Origin: Actinobacteria bacterium 21-64-8 | GTDB lineage: Bacteria; Pseudomonadota; Alphaproteobacteria; Sphingomonadales; Sphingomonadaceae | Assembly (NCBI GenBank): GCA_903970225.1 | Contig: CAJCHR010000172.1 | Location: forward strand, 1-45,832 | Length of the DNA: 45,832 nucleotides | Direction of reading: 5' to 3' | Part shown: piece after piece, positions 17,467 through 26,214 of the stretch | Layout: each line of letters opens with the position of its first letter | Numbering within the stretch: position 1 is the first letter of the stretch | The notes under the pieces: model-generated | Told to the model about the DNA's origin: nothing | The model's database searches: none | Seen by the model: the letters and a program-made list of their open reading frames with translations, nothing else | Position numbers and translations under genes: made by a program

Positions 17467-18447
17467 ATGAACATGACGACTTCCATGATTGCGCCCGATA
17501 CCCCGCGAGCCAGTGGCTCGCGGGGTCCTCGTATTTCGTTTGGCGGTGACGGCGCATTCAGGCTGCTTTGCTTCAGCGCAGCGATGAGCCTTATGGTCGG
17601 GCTGGCCGCGCTGATCGTCTCGCTCGCATGGGGCGGGTGGCCGGCGCTTTCGACGTTCGGCTTCTCGTTCTTCACATCGAGTGAATGGAACCCGGTCACC
17701 GAGCAATACGGCGCTGCGGGCCCGATGGTCGGCACGCTGATCACGGCCACGCTCGCGCTGGTCTTTGCGCTTCCGCTCGCGTTCGGCGTCGCGATCTTCC
17801 TCGTCGAATTCTGCCCACAGCGCATCGCGCACTGGCTGGCGATCGCGGTCGAACTGCTCGCGGGCATCCCCTCGATCGTCTACGGCATGTGGGGGCTGTT
17901 CGTCCTCGCGCCGTGGTTCGCCAAACATGTGCAGATGCCGCTGATGATGGCGGTCGAGCCGGGATCGTTCCTCGATCACTTGTTCACCGGCGTTCCCAAT
18001 GGCGCCAACATCTTCACGGCATCGCTGATCCTCGCGATCATGATCCTGCCGTTCATGGCATCGGTGTTCCGCGAATTGCTGATCGCCGTACCGCCGCAGA
18101 TGCGCGAAGCCGCGTACGGCATCGGCTGCACCCCGCTCGAAGTGGTGACGTCGATCCTGCTGCCGTTCATCCGTACCAGTGCGATCGGCGCGGTCATGCT
18201 CGGCCTCGGCCGCGCGCTGGGCGAGACGATGGCGGTGACGTTCATCATCGGCAACAGCCACGGCTTTCCGACCAGCCTGTTCGCGTCGGGCTCGACGATC
18301 GCCTCGACGATCGCCAACGAGTTCACCGAAGCCACCGGCGACCTTCACGTGTCCGCACTGATCGCGCTGGGCTTCGTACTGTTCGTTATCACCTTCGTGA
18401 CGATTGCGGCGGCCCGGCTTCTGCTTGGCGGAGACAAGTACAAATGA
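17467..18447 (+). CDS. pstC: phosphate ABC transporter permease PstC
   Basis: A 326-residue inner-membrane permease. The N-terminus is cytoplasmic and Ser/Gly-rich, followed by about six helices and the EAA loop REAAYGIGCTPLEVV with ALGETMAVTFIIGN after it, typical of PstC. The ATG at 17467 is the first in-frame start after pstS and has a weak ribosome site; ATGs at 17473 and 17485 are alternatives. Codons 12-20 coincide with a perfect hairpin at 17500-17526. It overlaps pstA by ATGA. Confidence 0.95.
   Translation: MNMTTSMIAPDTPRASGSRGPRISFGGDGAFRLLCFSAAMSLMVGLAALIVSLAWGGWPALSTFGFSFFTSSEWNPVTEQYGAAGPMVGTLITATLALVFALPLAFGVAIFLVEFCPQRIAHWLAIAVELLAGIPSIVYGMWGLFVLAPWFAKHVQMPLMMAVEPGSFLDHLFTGVPNGANIFTASLILAIMILPFMASVFRELLIAVPPQMREAAYGIGCTPLEVVTSILLPFIRTSAIGAVMLGLGRALGETMAVTFIIGNSHGFPTSLFASGSTIASTIANEFTEATGDLHVSALIALGFVLFVITFVTIAAARLLLGGDKYK
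17500..17526 (+). terminator. strong hairpin at the pstS-pstC junction (attenuator or mRNA-end candidate)
   Basis: CCCCGCGAGCCA, one base, then TGGCTCGCGGGG: a perfect 12-bp palindrome, extended by one A-T pair. It is followed by a T-containing stretch (TCCTCGTATTTCGTTT). It sits within the first codons of pstC. Such a structure can end part of the transcripts or protect the pstS message, giving more PstS than permease. Confidence 0.55.
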
Positions 18448-19319
18448 ACGCGAACGCCGCCAGCATGGCGCGGCCTCATACCGCGCGCGCCTTTCGGCGC
18501 AAACTAATCAACTATCTGTTTGTGGGCCTGACCTGCATCGCGACCCTTATCGCGCTGGGCGCGCTGTTCCTGATCATGTGGTCGCTAATCGCTAACGGGA
18601 TCGGCGGACTTTCGCTGCACATCTTTACGATGGACCAGCCCCCACCGGGAGATGCCGGCGGATTGCGCAATGCGATCGTCGGCTCCGTCGCGATGTGCGG
18701 CCTGGCGATGATCATCGCACTGATCTTCGGGATCCTCGCGGGCACATGGCTGGCCGAATACGGCGACGGTACGAAGCTCGCGGCGGTCGTTCGCTTCCTC
18801 AACGACGTGCTGCTGTCAGCACCGTCGATCCTCGTCGGCCTGTTCGTTTACGAGGTGCTGGTTCGGCCGTTCCAGGGCTTCTCGGCGATCGCCGGCTCCG
18901 TCGCCCTTGCCTATCTGGCCATTCCGGTGGTCACCCGTACGACCGAGGACATTCTGCGGCTGCAGAGCAGTTCATTGCGTGAAGCCGGCATGGCGATCGG
19001 TGCGAATCGGGGCAAGGTGATACGCGCGATAATCTGGCGGGCGTCCAAGTCCGGTCTGATGACGGGCGGTCTTCTTGGCTTCGCAAGGATCAGCGGCGAA
19101 ACCGCGCCCCTGTTGTTCACCTCACTCGGCAACTCGTTCCTGAGCTTCAGCCCAACCCAGCCGATCGCCTCGCTTCCGACGACGATCTTTCAATTCGCCC
19201 TTTCGGCGTATGATGACTGGCGGCAACTGGCCTGGGTTGGGGCGCTGCTGATCGCGGTCACGGTTCTGAGCATAAATATACTCGGGCGCTCGCTCGCCCG
19301 TGGGAGCATCGTCAAGTGA
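18444..19319 (+). CDS. pstA: phosphate ABC transporter permease PstA
   Basis: A 291-residue inner-membrane partner of PstC. The ATG overlaps the pstC stop. It has about six helices, the loop [17 protein letters not shown], the EAA-type region [16 protein letters not shown], and [15 protein letters not shown], characteristic of PstA. It overlaps pstB at the 3' end (GTGA). It forms the membrane channel of the high-affinity phosphate importer. Confidence 0.96.
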   Translation: MNANAASMARPHTARAFRRKLINYLFVGLTCIATLIALGALFLIMWSLIANGIGGLSLHIFTMDQPPPGDAGGLRNAIVGSVAMCGLAMIIALIFGILAGTWLAEYGDGTKLAAVVRFLNDVLLSAPSILVGLFVYEVLVRPFQGFSAIAGSVALAYLAIPVVTRTTEDILRLQSSSLREAGMAIGANRGKVIRAIIWRASKSGLMTGGLLGFARISGETAPLLFTSLGNSFLSFSPTQPIASLPTTIFQFALSAYDDWRQLAWVGALLIAVTVLSINILGRSLARGSIVK

Positions 19320-20221
19320 GCTTTGTTAACCAATACGACCAGGGATCGGTGATCGTCGGTCCTTCGCCCGAACAGCGCGTGATCGACGTCCTCGGGTTGA
19401 ACTTCTTCTACGGCAAGAGCCAGGCTCTGTTCGGTGTCGATCTTCCGGTCGCGCGCAACAAAGTCACCGCGCTGATCGGCCCTTCGGGCTGCGGTAAGTC
19501 GACGCTGCTGCGCACGCTCAACCGCATTTACGAGCTCTATCCGAACCAGCGCGCCGAAGGGCAGATCATGTTCAACGGCGAGAACGTGCTCTCGTCGAAG
19601 CGCGCACCCGAGGGGCTTCGCGACCGCGTCAACCTCGCGGTCGAAAGCGGCCCCCACGTCGATCCGATCGAAGCCGAAGGCGTGATGCGCATCGGTGGCG
19701 ACCTCGCGCGCCTGCGCTCACGCATCGGCATGGTGTTCCAGCGGCCTACCCCGTTCCCGATGTCTATCTATGAAAACGTCGCCTTCGGTGTGCGACTTCA
19801 GCGCAAGGTCGGCAAGGCCGAGCTCGACGAGATCGTCGAGCGCGCGCTGACTCGCTCCGCATTGTGGGACGAAGTCAAAGACAAGCTCCATCAGTCGGGC
19901 CTTGGCCTGTCGGGCGGGCAGCAGCAGCGCCTGTGCGTCGCACGCGGCATCGCGGTTGAACCCGAAGTCCTGCTCCTCGACGAGCCGGCCTCCGCACTCG
20001 ATCCGATGTCCACGGCCAAGCTTGAGACGGCTCTGGTCGAGCTGAAGGACACTTTCACAATCGTGATCGTCACCCACAACCTTCAACAGGCCGCGCGTAT
20101 TTCTGATTACACCGCGTTCATGCTGCTGGGCCGGCTTGCGGAGATGCGCCCGACTAACGAAGCATTCCTCAATCCCGAAACCGATGCAATGCGCGACTAC
20201 GTAACAGGCCGGTTCGGATAA
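19316..20221 (+). CDS. pstB: phosphate ABC transporter ATPase PstB, with insertion
   Basis: A 301-residue ATPase of the Pst importer. Walker A GPSGCGKS (55-62), Q-loop [18 protein letters not shown], signature LSGGQQQR (198-205), Walker [14 protein letters not shown] and the switch His in VTHN are intact. PstB is usually about 250-260 residues. The extra length is mostly a roughly 35-residue insertion at about 92-127, between the NGENV strand and the [10 protein letters not shown] segment. The GTG start overlaps the pstA stop. No phoU or phoBR follows. Confidence 0.95.
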   Translation: MSFVNQYDQGSVIVGPSPEQRVIDVLGLNFFYGKSQALFGVDLPVARNKVTALIGPSGCGKSTLLRTLNRIYELYPNQRAEGQIMFNGENVLSSKRAPEGLRDRVNLAVESGPHVDPIEAEGVMRIGGDLARLRSRIGMVFQRPTPFPMSIYENVAFGVRLQRKVGKAELDEIVERALTRSALWDEVKDKLHQSGLGLSGGQQQRLCVARGIAVEPEVLLLDEPASALDPMSTAKLETALVELKDTFTIVIVTHNLQQAARISDYTAFMLLGRLAEMRPTNEAFLNPETDAMRDYVTGRFG

Positions 20222-20236
20222 CCTCAGGCCGCTCCA

Positions 20237-20533
20237 TGTTTTCGAGGGCTTTCCCGCAGCAGCCGACCGCCTATCTCCAGCGATCCTGTCTGGCACGTCC
20301 TCGACCACATTGACGACTCAGACCACTACATCCTCGGCGGCTGCGCAGAGGATCTGTGGTTAGGCGAGTCAGCTCTCGCTCAGCTCGTTCCAGGCATCAG
20401 GGGGCGGATCGCATATAGCGGCATCAGCTTCGGCGGCGGCATCGGCGCCCTGGCGATCACGCCTTCGACGAGCGCATCGCTCGCGGTCATCCTCGCGCTG
20501 CCGACAGTCGGCAACGGGCGCTTCCCCGGGTAG
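20237..20533 (+). pseudogene. decayed acetylxylan esterase (AXE1 family) fragment
   Basis: A plus-strand frame without a start codon reads SSDPVWHVLDHIDDSDHYIL, GGCAEDLW and GRIAYSGISFGGGIGALA, the last holding the Gly-x-Ser-x-Gly nucleophile. This resembles the core of AXE1/cephalosporin deacetylase-type esterases. After GALA the homologous text shifts frame (FDERIARGH in another frame, then LPTVGN). The N-terminus and the catalytic Asp/His region are missing. It is a relic. Recognition rests on motif memory, so moderate confidence. Confidence 0.55.
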
Positions 20534-20784
20534 GCTGAGAGACGACCTTTCCCGGACAGCGACTGCCGCGTCGGCCGCCTGCTTGCCGAGAAGGCTGTAC
20601 CCATCAACTCCACATCTTGGATGGCCGAACATCGAGGAAGATGGCGCCGCTTCATGTTCGACCCGCGTACGCTCGGTCTGCACCGAACCCTCTAAAACAA
20701 TGCCGTTCGGGAAAAATCGGACCTGGCGAACCGATGGTGCGGCGCTTGGGTGGGATTCGCCAGCGTCAGCGCTTTCTCCGAGAC
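20534..20784. other. no gene recognised
   Basis: Two overlapping minus-strand frames (20369-20683 and 20380-20655) cross this stretch, but neither resembles a known family and both run opposite the esterase relic. Nothing else was seen. Confidence 0.3.
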
Positions 20785-21024
20785 TTATGCGTTAGACCTG
20801 GCCTTGGCGATTTGCCGATCAATCCGCTCGACGAGCTTGTCGTGACGCTTGCGGACCGATGCTACGATCGCGTCCACTTGCTTCTCTTTGATTTCAGGGA
20901 GCGCGCGCATGCCCGCCTCCGTGGTCATCATATGTTCATTCAATGCGTCCTTTATGCCATGCAGGTAGGCGAGACGCATTTCACTCTTTTTTTGGTGTAC
21001 GGGCTCCATGATTGGCGAGCCCAT
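20785..21024 (-). CDS. small hypothetical protein, helical and charged
   Basis: A 79-residue frame rich in Lys, Arg, Glu and Ala, predicted to be mostly helical (KEKQVDAIVASVRKRHDKL). No family recognised. The start is uncertain: ATGs at 21024, 21009 and 20976 are possible, the last with GAGTGAA directly upstream. It lies between two pseudogenes, so it could itself be a remnant. Confidence 0.45.
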   Translation of the reverse strand: MGSPIMEPVHQKKSEMRLAYLHGIKDALNEHMMTTEAGMRALPEIKEKQVDAIVASVRKRHDKLVERIDRQIAKARSNA

Positions 21025-21244
21025 AACGCAAGTGATGAATCCTGGATAGCCAAACTACCGTTTCCGGACTGTTGGCCAGATATGTGACGGTGCAAGCTGT
21101 TCCGCTGCCCCTCGGTCCATCGGCTCCGACTGCTGTGCGCACGAACGCCGGATTGAGATGCAACGCTGACGCACGGGGCCGCCACGCAATAGCAATTGTC
21201 GAATCGATCCGAGGGCGATGACCTCGGAGTGATTACATGCCGGG

Positions 21245-21631
21245 CTACAACCTTGCTCTCAGCGAACGGATGAGTTGGCTTAGACCCTCTTCGGCGACGG
21301 CGTTTGCAGCTTCATCAACGGCGAACCATCGCTTTTCGCGTTCATGCTGCTCCGGCCGGCTCGGCGCGGTTTCGATCACCGCCAGCGGGAACACGCCGGC
21401 GCGGGTGGTGCGCTGTCGTCCATCCTTGCAGTGCTTCGTGCAGGTGAACACGCCGAGCGCCTTGCGTTCTATCGTGCTGCTCACAAATGCTTCCCGCGCG
21501 GGTTCTCATAAGGCCGGAGACCGGGAAGGGATTTCCCTTCGTTATTATCCAGCGTTTCGTATCACGCGAGGTAATCAGCAATATGCGAGCGCCTCGTCTT
21601 GCGCGTGGCGATATGGAAGAGCGGCGAACAT
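21245..21631 (-). pseudogene. NUDIX hydrolase pseudogene, paralog of the gene at 32.3-32.7 kb
   Basis: The minus strand carries MFAALPYRHAQDEAL, then after a one-base loss LLITSRDTKRWIITKGNP, then after a net 20-base deletion LGVFTCTKHCKDGRQR to the end LRSLRARL. Each block matches the NUDIX gene at 32267-32690 in order. The deletion removes most of the NUDIX box (the EAFEEAGV part), so catalytic activity is lost. At least two frameshifts are present. Confidence 0.85.
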
Positions 21632-21653
21632 GTGCTCCCGCTTCCGCCGATGA

Positions 21654-22961
21654 TCACATCGGGTTGTCGAGACTGAACAGATCGCGATCCTCGTCATAGG
21701 CAAAGACTTCGGCGTAGCGGCCCCAGTGGGTCACCGCACGCAGCGTCTGATCAGCATAATCTTCCGACATGTGATCCTCGAGTTCGTCGCGGAAACGGCG
21801 CGCTGGTGCCTCGTGGCTAGACCTATCATCGAGAATCCGTCGGATATGCTGGGCAAGCGGCACATGGGCGAGAAGCGCTTGGGCGAAAATTGCTTTGCGC
21901 CGATCGACGTCCGCGTTCGCGTATTGGCGCGACGCCGGCGTCAATTTCACGTCGCCCCCCGACAAATCCGCAAAGCGCATGAGCTGAAGCGTCTCCGCGA
22001 TAGGGAAGAGCTCGTCAATCTCGAGCTGGAGCGAGTCCGCGAGTTCCGCCATGCTTGCGTTGCCGTTGAAGGGCGCGGCATCGACTTCCTCGATCAGGCC
22101 GGCCATCGCATTGGTCGACACGATCGGCAGCGACATTGTGATGCCGGTCCCGGGGAACAGACCATCCTTCCCTGGAAGGGCGACCGGCCTTGCGGTCATC
22201 TGGGCATAGATAGCGTCGACAAGCGCGCGAAACGGCGGATCGAGCCGATCACGTGGCTGCGGCAGATCGACGGTAATTTCCGCCGCGACCCGCCCGGGGT
22301 TCGATGAGAAGACCAGGATGCGATCGCACATCAGCACGGCTTCCTCGATATTGTGCGTGACGATCAGGATCGACTTGATCGGCATTCGCCCTTCCGACCA
22401 CAGATCGAGCAGATCGGTGCGCAATGTCTCGGCGGTGAGGACGTCCAGCGCCGAGAACGGCTCGTCCATGAGCAGCAGCGACGGGTTGACCACGATCGCG
22501 CGCGCCAGGCCGACGCGCTGCCGCATGCCGCCTGATAGCTCTTTTGGATAGGCATTCTCAAACCCGTCGAGGCCGATCAGATCGATTGCGGCAAGCGCCC
22601 GGGTACGGCGCTCTGCGGGGGGCACGCGCTGCGCCTCGAGACCAAGTTCCACATTTTGGAGCACGGTGAGCCACGGAAAGAGAGCGAACGTTTGGAATAC
22701 CATCGAAACACTCGGCGCCCTGCCGGATGCGTCTGGCAGCAGCACTACCTCGCCCTCGCTTGGACGAATGAGGCCGGCGATCGAGCGAAGCAGCGTTGAC
22801 TTACCGGATCCCGACCGGCCTAGCAGACCGACGATCTCGTATTCGTCGAGGGTCAGATCGACGTTTTCGAGTACCTGGCCCGTAGCCCCGGAGCGGCCGT
22901 AGCTGTGGCTGACGCCCCGTACCTTGACGAGTGGGCGAGCGGTCGGCGCGATGGTGGCCAT
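21654..22961 (-). CDS. ABC transporter ATPase with AAA-associated C-terminal domain (NitT/TauT type)
   Basis: A 435-residue ATPase. Walker A GRSGSGKS (48-55), Q-loop MVFQTFALFPWLTVLQNV, signature LSGGMRQR, Walker B LLLMDEPFSALD and VTHNIEEAV match the nitrate/sulfonate/taurine group. Residues about 285-435 form an extra C-terminal domain of the AAA-associated type seen on ATPases that pair with duplicated anion permeases. The permease gene is 24 bases upstream on the same strand. No binding protein is encoded nearby. A Pho-box-like site before the operon suggests a phosphorus-containing anion, which is inference. Confidence 0.9.
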   Translation of the reverse strand: MATIAPTARPLVKVRGVSHSYGRSGATGQVLENVDLTLDEYEIVGLLGRSGSGKSTLLRSIAGLIRPSEGEVVLLPDASGRAPSVSMVFQTFALFPWLTVLQNVELGLEAQRVPPAERRTRALAAIDLIGLDGFENAYPKELSGGMRQRVGLARAIVVNPSLLLMDEPFSALDVLTAETLRTDLLDLWSEGRMPIKSILIVTHNIEEAVLMCDRILVFSSNPGRVAAEITVDLPQPRDRLDPPFRALVDAIYAQMTARPVALPGKDGLFPGTGITMSLPIVSTNAMAGLIEEVDAAPFNGNASMAELADSLQLEIDELFPIAETLQLMRFADLSGGDVKLTPASRQYANADVDRRKAIFAQALLAHVPLAQHIRRILDDRSSHEAPARRFRDELEDHMSEDYADQTLRAVTHWGRYAEVFAYDEDRDLFSLDNPM

Positions 22962-22985
22962 GGGAGTAACTCCGGTCTTGAGACA

Positions 22986-24731
22986 TCAGGCGAGGCGGAG
23001 GCGGCGTTCGGCAAAGGCGTACATCGGTCGCCACACGAGCCGGTTGAATGCGATCACGAACACCGACATCGTGGCGATGCCAAGCGCAACACGCGGATAG
23101 TCGCCGGCCACGGTCGCGTCGGCGATGTAGGAGCCGAGCCCTGCCGCCTCGAGATGGCGATTGCCCCACGAGACCGCTTCGGCAACGATGCTGGCGTTCC
23201 AAGACCCGCCGGACGCGGTCAGCGCGCCGGTGACGTAGTATGGGAAGATCGCCGGCAGCGCGACGCTGCGCCACCACTGCCAGCCCTTCACTCCGAACAT
23301 CGAAGCCGCCTCGCGCATGTCGGTCGGGATGACGCTTGCTCCGGCGATGACGTTGAACAGGATGTACCACTGCGTGCCCAGCACCATCAGCGGCGATAGC
23401 CAGATTCCGGGGCTGAGATGCCAGCGCACGATCGCCAGCACCGCGAACGGAAACAGCACGTTGGCCGGGAACGCGGCGAGGAACTGCGCGACAGGCTGGA
23501 GCCGTTCGGCCCAGCGCGGACGCAGTCCGATCCAGACGCCGATCGGGACCCAGATCACGCTCGCAACCGCGATCAGGACGATCACGCGTAGCAGCGTCAG
23601 GCAGGCGTAGCCGATCGCGATGACAGCGTCGCTCCAGCTCAGCGTACGGCTCACGTAATCGATGATCAGCCATGTCGCAGCAATCAGCGAGATCCCGACC
23701 AGCGCCTTCCAGAGGATATTGCCGATCGGGCTGGCTGCGCGTTCGACCGGGGCCGACTTTGCGCCGGGCATGCGATCGAGCATCATCAGCACCCGGCCGA
23801 GGCCGAGCAACGGCATCATCAGGACCTTGAGCATTCTCGTACGGCGGAACAGGTCGTAGGCCCAAGAGCCGGGCTGCTCGGCACTTGCGGTCTGCTCGAA
23901 ACGATAACGGTCGGCCCATGCGACGATCGGGCGGAAGAAGAGCTGATCGTAAAGCAGGATCAGCACCCCCATTGCGCCCACAGCCCATGCGACGGCGCGC
24001 GCATCCTGCTTCTCGATGGCGAGCGCCAGCCAGGAGCCGATGCCCGGCAGCGCCACGGTGGTGTTGCCGACCGTGATCGCCTCCGAGGCGACGACGAAGA
24101 ACCAGCCCCCCGACATCGACATCATCGCGTTCCAAACGAGGCCGGGGATAGCGAACGGCAGCTCGAGGCGCAGGAAGCGGCGCATCGGCGATAGCCCGAA
24201 CCCGCGCGACACCTCCTCGAGATCGGACGGCACCGAGCGCAGCGACTGATAGAAGCTGAACGCCATGTTCCAGGCCTGACTGGTGAAGATCGCGAACACC
24301 GCTGCGCATTCGACGCCGAGTTGCTGGCCCGGAAACAGATGCATGAAGAAGGTGACGGTGAAGGTGAGGAAGCCGAGGATCGGCACCGACTGCAGGATGT
24401 CGAGCGCCGGCACGATGATCTGTTCCGCCCGCTTGCTGCGCGCCGCCATCGTCGCGACGATCAAGGTGAAGATCAGCGAGGCGAGAAGAGCGGCGAACAT
24501 CCGAAGCGTGGTGCGCAAGGCGTACGAGGGCAAATTCCGGGGATCGAGCGCGACAGGCGTGATCGAAAGCCGTGAGAGCGGCTCCGCAACGCCGACGGCG
24601 CCGCGCACGACCAGAACCGCTCCTCCGGCCAAGAGGATGAAGGCAATCAGGTCGGCCATGTTCGGCGGCGTTACGCGCAGGATTCGAGAGAAGGGTCGAA
24701 CCGCGCGAGCGGGAAGGCTTCGTGCTTTCAT
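22986..24731 (-). CDS. ABC transporter permease, duplicated (fused) anion-type
   Basis: A 581-residue inner-membrane protein made of two binding-protein-dependent permease modules in tandem (about 70-280 and 370-570). Each has an EAA-like loop: LEEVSRGFGLSPMRRFLRLE in the first and MREAASMFGVKGWQWWRSV in the second. This is the duplicated permease architecture of COG4986-type anion transporters. It is followed by its ATPase gene. The ATG at 24731 has only a weak GGTAAG ribosome site. The substrate is unknown. Confidence 0.9.
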   Translation of the reverse strand: MKARSLPARAVRPFSRILRVTPPNMADLIAFILLAGGAVLVVRGAVGVAEPLSRLSITPVALDPRNLPSYALRTTLRMFAALLASLIFTLIVATMAARSKRAEQIIVPALDILQSVPILGFLTFTVTFFMHLFPGQQLGVECAAVFAIFTSQAWNMAFSFYQSLRSVPSDLEEVSRGFGLSPMRRFLRLELPFAIPGLVWNAMMSMSGGWFFVVASEAITVGNTTVALPGIGSWLALAIEKQDARAVAWAVGAMGVLILLYDQLFFRPIVAWADRYRFEQTASAEQPGSWAYDLFRRTRMLKVLMMPLLGLGRVLMMLDRMPGAKSAPVERAASPIGNILWKALVGISLIAATWLIIDYVSRTLSWSDAVIAIGYACLTLLRVIVLIAVASVIWVPIGVWIGLRPRWAERLQPVAQFLAAFPANVLFPFAVLAIVRWHLSPGIWLSPLMVLGTQWYILFNVIAGASVIPTDMREAASMFGVKGWQWWRSVALPAIFPYYVTGALTASGGSWNASIVAEAVSWGNRHLEAAGLGSYIADATVAGDYPRVALGIATMSVFVIAFNRLVWRPMYAFAERRLRLA

Positions 24732-25184
24732 ATCTTACCCGGGCAAGGCCATCGCTGGTTCTCCAGGCTAGACTGAGATCAGTCCCGCGCGAAGACCGCC
24801 GATGGCCGTCGATTGCTATCGCTTGGCATGGTTATTGTGACATCTGTGTGACCCTCGGCACTCGGGGCTGGCCTGGCTCCATTGCTCTCCGCCGAACGTA
24901 TCGTTCATGGCGACATCCCTGCGCGTACAAACAAGCCTGTTGCCCGCGGTGTTTCTCTAGGCGCAGATGGCGGCTTCCGAAACAAGCAGCCGTTGGCAGA
25001 CTTGCGGGGAACGACCGGCACCGGCGCACTACGGCCGTCGACCCTGTACGGCCCTTGTGCCCCTTAAAGAGACGTTCAGCGCCCTCCCTAGCACCAATCC
25101 CTTGACGCCCATTCAGGTGCATGCGGGCTGTTCTGCGCGACCGCAGACCGCCAAAAACAATGGCGAGTGGTTGAAAAAGGCCAG
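24732..25184. other. intergenic region with promoter of the ABC operon
   Basis: No recognisable gene in six frames; the open frames are short and resemble nothing known. The notable content is a Pho-box-like repeat at 24837-24854. The rest separates the ABC operon from the end of the minus-strand LysR gene. Confidence 0.5.
24837..24854 (-). promoter_or_regulatory. Pho-box-like site upstream of the duplicated-permease ABC operon
   Basis: The minus strand reads GGGTCACACAGATGTCAC: GGTCA and TGTCA cores spaced 11 bp, matching 12 of 18 consensus positions. It is about 106 bases before the permease start and points toward it. If real, the transporter belongs to the phosphate-starvation regulon. 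Confidence 0.48.
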
Positions 25185-26096
25185 TCAGCGCACGCCGATT
25201 GTATCGGAGTAAAACCGATGATCTCCATTCCGTTCCCCGGCATGCTCGACCGCGTCAAGGAAGGCGGCGATGGGCTTGCTGCTCTTCCGCTCACGCAGGC
25301 AGCAGACGTGGATCGATGTGACGACAGGCTCACCTTCGATCATGAGCGGGTGCAGCCGTTCGTCTGAGATGTATTCCGATTGGGACACGGTTCCCACACC
25401 CAGGCCCCGGGCCACCGCTTCGCGCAGGGCTTCGCGGCTCCCAATCTCCATTGCCACGCGCGGACTGAGCGAGAGCCTTGCAAAGCCTTCGTCGAGCGCC
25501 CGGCGGGTCGTCGATCCGGGTTCGCGCATGAGCAGGCGTTCGCGGGCCAGTTCCTTCAACGAGACCGACGCCTGCCGGGCAAGCCGATGATCCCGATGGA
25601 CGAAAGCGATAACCGGGTACGTCGCATAGGGCCTCATGTGGAAGCGTTCGTCGGATACGGCTTTCGCGATGACGCCGATCTCGCAGGTGTAGTCCTCCAG
25701 ATCGCGGAGCACGCTCTCCGAATTGCCCAGTCGCATAGACAGGTGCATGTCCGGATACCGGTTGTGATAGACCTCGATCATCTCGATGACATGATAGGGG
25801 CTCACCGCACCCAGACGCAGCGAGCCGCGGCGCAAGGCACCGCCTTCGCCGAGTATCAGCCGCGCGTCGTCCTCAAGACCGATCATGCGGCGCGCGATTT
25901 CCAGGAACTCTTCCCCAACGGACGTCAGTTCGACGCGCCTGCCGCGACGTTCGAACAGCTCGACGCCGTGCTCCTGCTCGAGCGCTTGGATCTGCGAGGT
26001 GATCGTGGTCTGGCTCGTCTGCAGGACGCGAGCAGCAGCGGTGAAGCCGCCATGACGCACGACAGCGAGAAAGCTTCGGATCTGCGTCAGTGTCAT
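25185..26096 (-). CDS. LysR-family regulator of the phosphonate operon
   Basis: A 303-residue LysR protein, divergent from the phosphonate operon. The HTH reads LTQIRSFLAVVRHGGFTAAA, then QTSQTTITSQIQALE; the effector domain includes GSTTRRALDEGF and ALREAVARGLGVGTV. It resembles the LysR group associated with aminoethylphosphonate catabolism (TIGR03339 type). The ATG at 26096 starts directly at MTLTQIRSF; an ATG at 26156 would add 20 residues. Likely an activator of the operon responding to a phosphonate or its aldehyde; the ligand is unknown. Confidence 0.9.
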   Translation of the reverse strand: MTLTQIRSFLAVVRHGGFTAAARVLQTSQTTITSQIQALEQEHGVELFERRGRRVELTSVGEEFLEIARRMIGLEDDARLILGEGGALRRGSLRLGAVSPYHVIEMIEVYHNRYPDMHLSMRLGNSESVLRDLEDYTCEIGVIAKAVSDERFHMRPYATYPVIAFVHRDHRLARQASVSLKELARERLLMREPGSTTRRALDEGFARLSLSPRVAMEIGSREALREAVARGLGVGTVSQSEYISDERLHPLMIEGEPVVTSIHVCCLRERKSSKPIAAFLDAVEHAGERNGDHRFYSDTIGVR

Positions 26097-26115
26097 GGTC
26101 GGACTCAGCGAAAAA

Positions 26116-26184
26116 TTCGATGGATCGAACGTATAAGCACGGCGCTTTCGATGCAATTCCCGTCATACGTCGCGCTTAAAGCGC
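26116..26184. promoter_or_regulatory. two palindromes in the LysR-phnX divergent promoter
   Basis: TTCGAT-GG-ATCGAA at 26116-26129 is a perfect dyad and a good LysR operator candidate; a TTCGATGCAA half-like copy occurs 23 bases later. GCGCTT-A-AAGCGC at 26172-26184 abuts the first possible phnX ATG (26185), which argues that translation really starts downstream at 26215. No convincing Pho box is present here. Confidence 0.5.
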
Positions 26185-26214
26185 ATGCCGTTCCCTGATT
26201 TGGATCGGCCGAAA

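Noticed and set aside
20369-20683. Two overlapping minus-strand frames of 104 and 91 codons
   Set aside because: No family resemblance, and the plus strand here carries an esterase relic.
26097-26214. Pho box before phnX
   Set aside because: CCGTCATACGTCG resembles half a site only; the second half does not match.
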